From Marixanthomonas ophiurae (GTDB taxonomy: Bacteria > Bacteroidota > Bacteroidia > Flavobacteriales > Flavobacteriaceae), in NCBI RefSeq assembly GCF_003413745.1, contig NZ_QVID01000001.1, positions 1-64,000 of the forward strand: DNA of 64,000 bases, in the 5' to 3' direction. The notes under the pieces were generated by a model. That model had not been told where the DNA came from. It did not search any database and saw nothing but the letters and a program-made list of their open reading frames with translations. Positions 63,905 to 64,000 of this stretch are shown here, piece after piece; the stretch's first letter is position 1, and every line of letters starts with the position of its first letter. The position numbers and the translations under genes are program-made.

Positions 63905-64000
63905 CTAATTATATATTATGATTTTCATTCTATCTTTTAAAGTATCGAATAATTTGATTAAATTTAAAGAACTAACCAATTTTTCAGAAAAAATGATTTC

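Overview
This window is chromosomal DNA from a member of the Bacteroidota, most likely a marine-type Flavobacteriaceae; the genus cannot be fixed from sequence alone. The evidence is the low GC content, secreted proteins with SprB-like and CarboxypepD_reg-like domains, a DUF3467 gene beside rpoC, recurring TAnnTTTG promoter boxes (several with a TTG 19-21 nt upstream), almost no Shine-Dalgarno sequences except a perfect one before rpsU, and families typical of flavobacteria (DUF2851, DUF202, PspC-like, TPR/outer-membrane-protein pair, FdtA/FdtB sugar genes). No rRNA, CRISPR array, transposase, integrase of mobile type or prophage was found.

Layout. 1-3775 (minus): the N-terminal 1258 codons of a giant repeat-rich secreted protein that runs off the left edge. 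4263-5849 (plus): prfC. 5875-7164 (minus): an alpha/beta hydrolase and a DUF3467 protein. 7291-22401 (minus): a long information-processing block, read upstream to downstream as rpsU, xerC, hpf, tRNA-Thr(TGT), tRNA-Tyr, tRNA-Gly, tRNA-Thr(GGT), tuf, tRNA-Trp, secE, nusG, rplK, rplA, rplJ, rplL, rpoB, rpoC. The part from the four tRNAs to rpoC has the same order as the tufB-secE-nusG-rplKAJL-rpoBC region of E. coli, with strong hairpins at the rplL/rpoB and rpoB/rpoC junctions. 22482-45836: housekeeping and envelope genes on both strands (acyl-CoA dehydrogenase, ComEA-like protein, alanine symporter, K+ channel, a frameshifted DUF2851 gene, cysteine synthase-like enzyme, LolC/E-like permease, NamZ-type muramidase lipoprotein, a lipoprotein/barrel pair, a metalloprotease lipoprotein, an amidohydrolase, and an OMP/TPR pair). 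45907-46590: an FtsE-like ATPase followed by a perfect heptanucleotide array. 46830-62000: a surface-polysaccharide locus with a subtilase and 2OG oxygenase at its edge, four soluble glycosyltransferases, two flippases, two hexapeptide acyltransferases, a FemAB-like GNAT protein, a GT-C-like membrane protein, and FdtA and FdtB homologues that suggest a dTDP-3-amino-3,6-dideoxyhexose. 62055-63851: typA/bipA with a textbook flavobacterial promoter.

Most interesting. Inside the polysaccharide operon, between a flippase gene and fdtB, sits a small four-helix-bundle (23S-rRNA-IVS/S23 type) gene bracketed by a 20-bp inverted repeat (18/20 matches) embedded in degenerate G-rich heptads. On its upstream side the heptads run in phase into the TAG stop codon of fdtB. 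A second, perfect heptad array (GGTTAGA x8) starts at the TAG stop codon of the ftsE-like gene 11 kb away. This looks like a small insertion unit with a preference for gene ends and no recognisable transposase. Other points worth checking are the isolated perfect Shine-Dalgarno of rpsU, the hairpins in the ribosomal/RNA-polymerase operon, the single-base frameshift in the DUF2851 gene, REP-like palindromes between two tRNA genes, and near-identical 240-bp repeats in the left-edge adhesin.
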